From contig JBFLVQ010000527.1 of the NCBI GenBank assembly GCA_040758525.1, forward strand, positions 1 to 6,746: DNA of 6,746 nt. The letters are read 5' to 3'. Shown in pieces: positions 6,382 to 6,746 of this stretch. The DNA is from JBFLVQ01 sp040758525 (lineage in GTDB: Bacteria; Acidobacteriota; Blastocatellia; Chloracidobacteriales; JADJPF01). The position numbers and the translations under genes are program-made. Positions within the stretch are counted from its first letter, which is position 1. Each line of letters starts with the position of its first letter. Under the pieces are notes generated by a model that saw only the letters and a list, made by a program, of their open reading frames with translations, was not told the origin of the DNA and did no database searches.

Positions 6382-6746
6382 ATGACTATTGGTAAAAAGA
6401 TATCGGGTGGTTATGTCTTGATCCTTCTCTTTACGTTTATAGTTGCAGTCACGGGTCTCTATATCCTTAAAACTTCGCGTGATTCATATAGAAGTTTCAT
6501 CGATATTAATCAGCAATTAGTATTGGGGGCAACAGAGCTGCGAGTATCAGTTTTAAAACAGGTTGAAGGATATCGTAGCTTTCTACTATTTGGCGAAGAA
6601 CCTTTTCTCAAAACCTGGAATGAAGGCAGCGAGGAGTTTGAGTCAAAGATGGCAGAGTTACAGCGGCTGGTGACAAATCTTCAGGAACAACGCACTCTGG
6701 AAGAGATAGCATTAATTAAAAAAGAATGGCATAAGTTGCAAGAGCA
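6382..6746 (+). CDS. membrane sensor N-terminus, CHASE3-like (second receptor or sensor kinase, partial)
   Basis: An open frame runs from ATG 6382 to the right edge (121 full codons), 22 nt after the receptor stop codon and with AGGGAAG (6368-6374) as a plausible Shine-Dalgarno. It begins MTIGKKISGGYVLILLF, and one membrane helix spans about residues 9-29, with positive charges before it. An extracytoplasmic helical region follows; EGYRSFLLFGEEPFLKTWNE (62-81) resembles the core of CHASE3 sensor domains, where a G-Y/F-LLTG-like stretch is common. No second TM, HAMP or output domain is reached, so it may be a second chemoreceptor or a sensor histidine kinase. Position in a che operon favours a chemoreceptor. 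Confidence 0.85.
   Translation, partial: MTIGKKISGGYVLILLFTFIVAVTGLYILKTSRDSYRSFIDINQQLVLGATELRVSVLKQVEGYRSFLLFGEEPFLKTWNEGSEEFESKMAELQRLVTNLQEQRTLEEIALIKKEWHKLQE

Overview
The window carries two unrelated transcription blocks, all on the + strand. The first about 0.93 kb is the end of a carbohydrate-type ABC importer operon: a complete MalG/UgpE-type permease, preceded by a scrap that may be the end of its MalF-type partner. From about 1.16 kb to the right edge the content is signal transduction: a response regulator with an HD-GYP (cyclic-di-GMP phosphodiesterase) output, then a chemosensory cluster of TPR-type CheR methyltransferase, CheW with an N-terminal extension, a two-TM chemoreceptor with a 4-helix-bundle sensor, and the start of a second membrane receptor that runs off the right edge.

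Layout: 1-91, 3' end of an upstream gene whose frame cannot be settled; 92-928, malG-like permease; 929-1158, intergenic with a 16-bp perfect palindrome, a long-stem inverted repeat and a strong Shine-Dalgarno; 1159-2289, REC/HD-GYP regulator; 2290-2657, a 368-bp gap with a GC-rich hairpin and an AT-rich, repeat-bearing leader; 2658-4109, cheR; 4115-4711, cheW; 4728-6359, mcp; 6382-6746, receptor N-terminus. The genes from cheR onward are packed with gaps of about 5 to 22 nt and are almost certainly one operon.

Likely teamwork: the two receptors sense an envelope or extracellular signal, CheW couples them to a CheA kinase expected beyond the right edge, and CheR methylates receptor glutamates for adaptation. 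A TPR-bearing CheR, a receptor whose length suits the 40H class, and a neighbouring c-di-GMP hydrolase recall Wsp-like 'alternative cellular function' systems, which control c-di-GMP rather than flagella. No flagellar or type IV pilus gene is in view, so the output is inferred, not shown. The HD-GYP gene is separated from cheR by a terminator-like hairpin and may be transcribed on its own.

Organism: a bacterium with moderate-to-low GC coding sequence, AT-rich intergenic DNA, and both sugar ABC transport and elaborate sensory clusters. Free-living environmental lineages such as Chloroflexota, deltaproteobacterial groups or related candidate phyla would fit, but nothing here fixes the phylum. 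I see no mobile element, CRISPR array, tRNA or rRNA. I do not see a wholly new system; the most interesting point is the combination of an HD-GYP regulator with a TPR-CheR chemosensory cluster, plus several unexplained leader elements.
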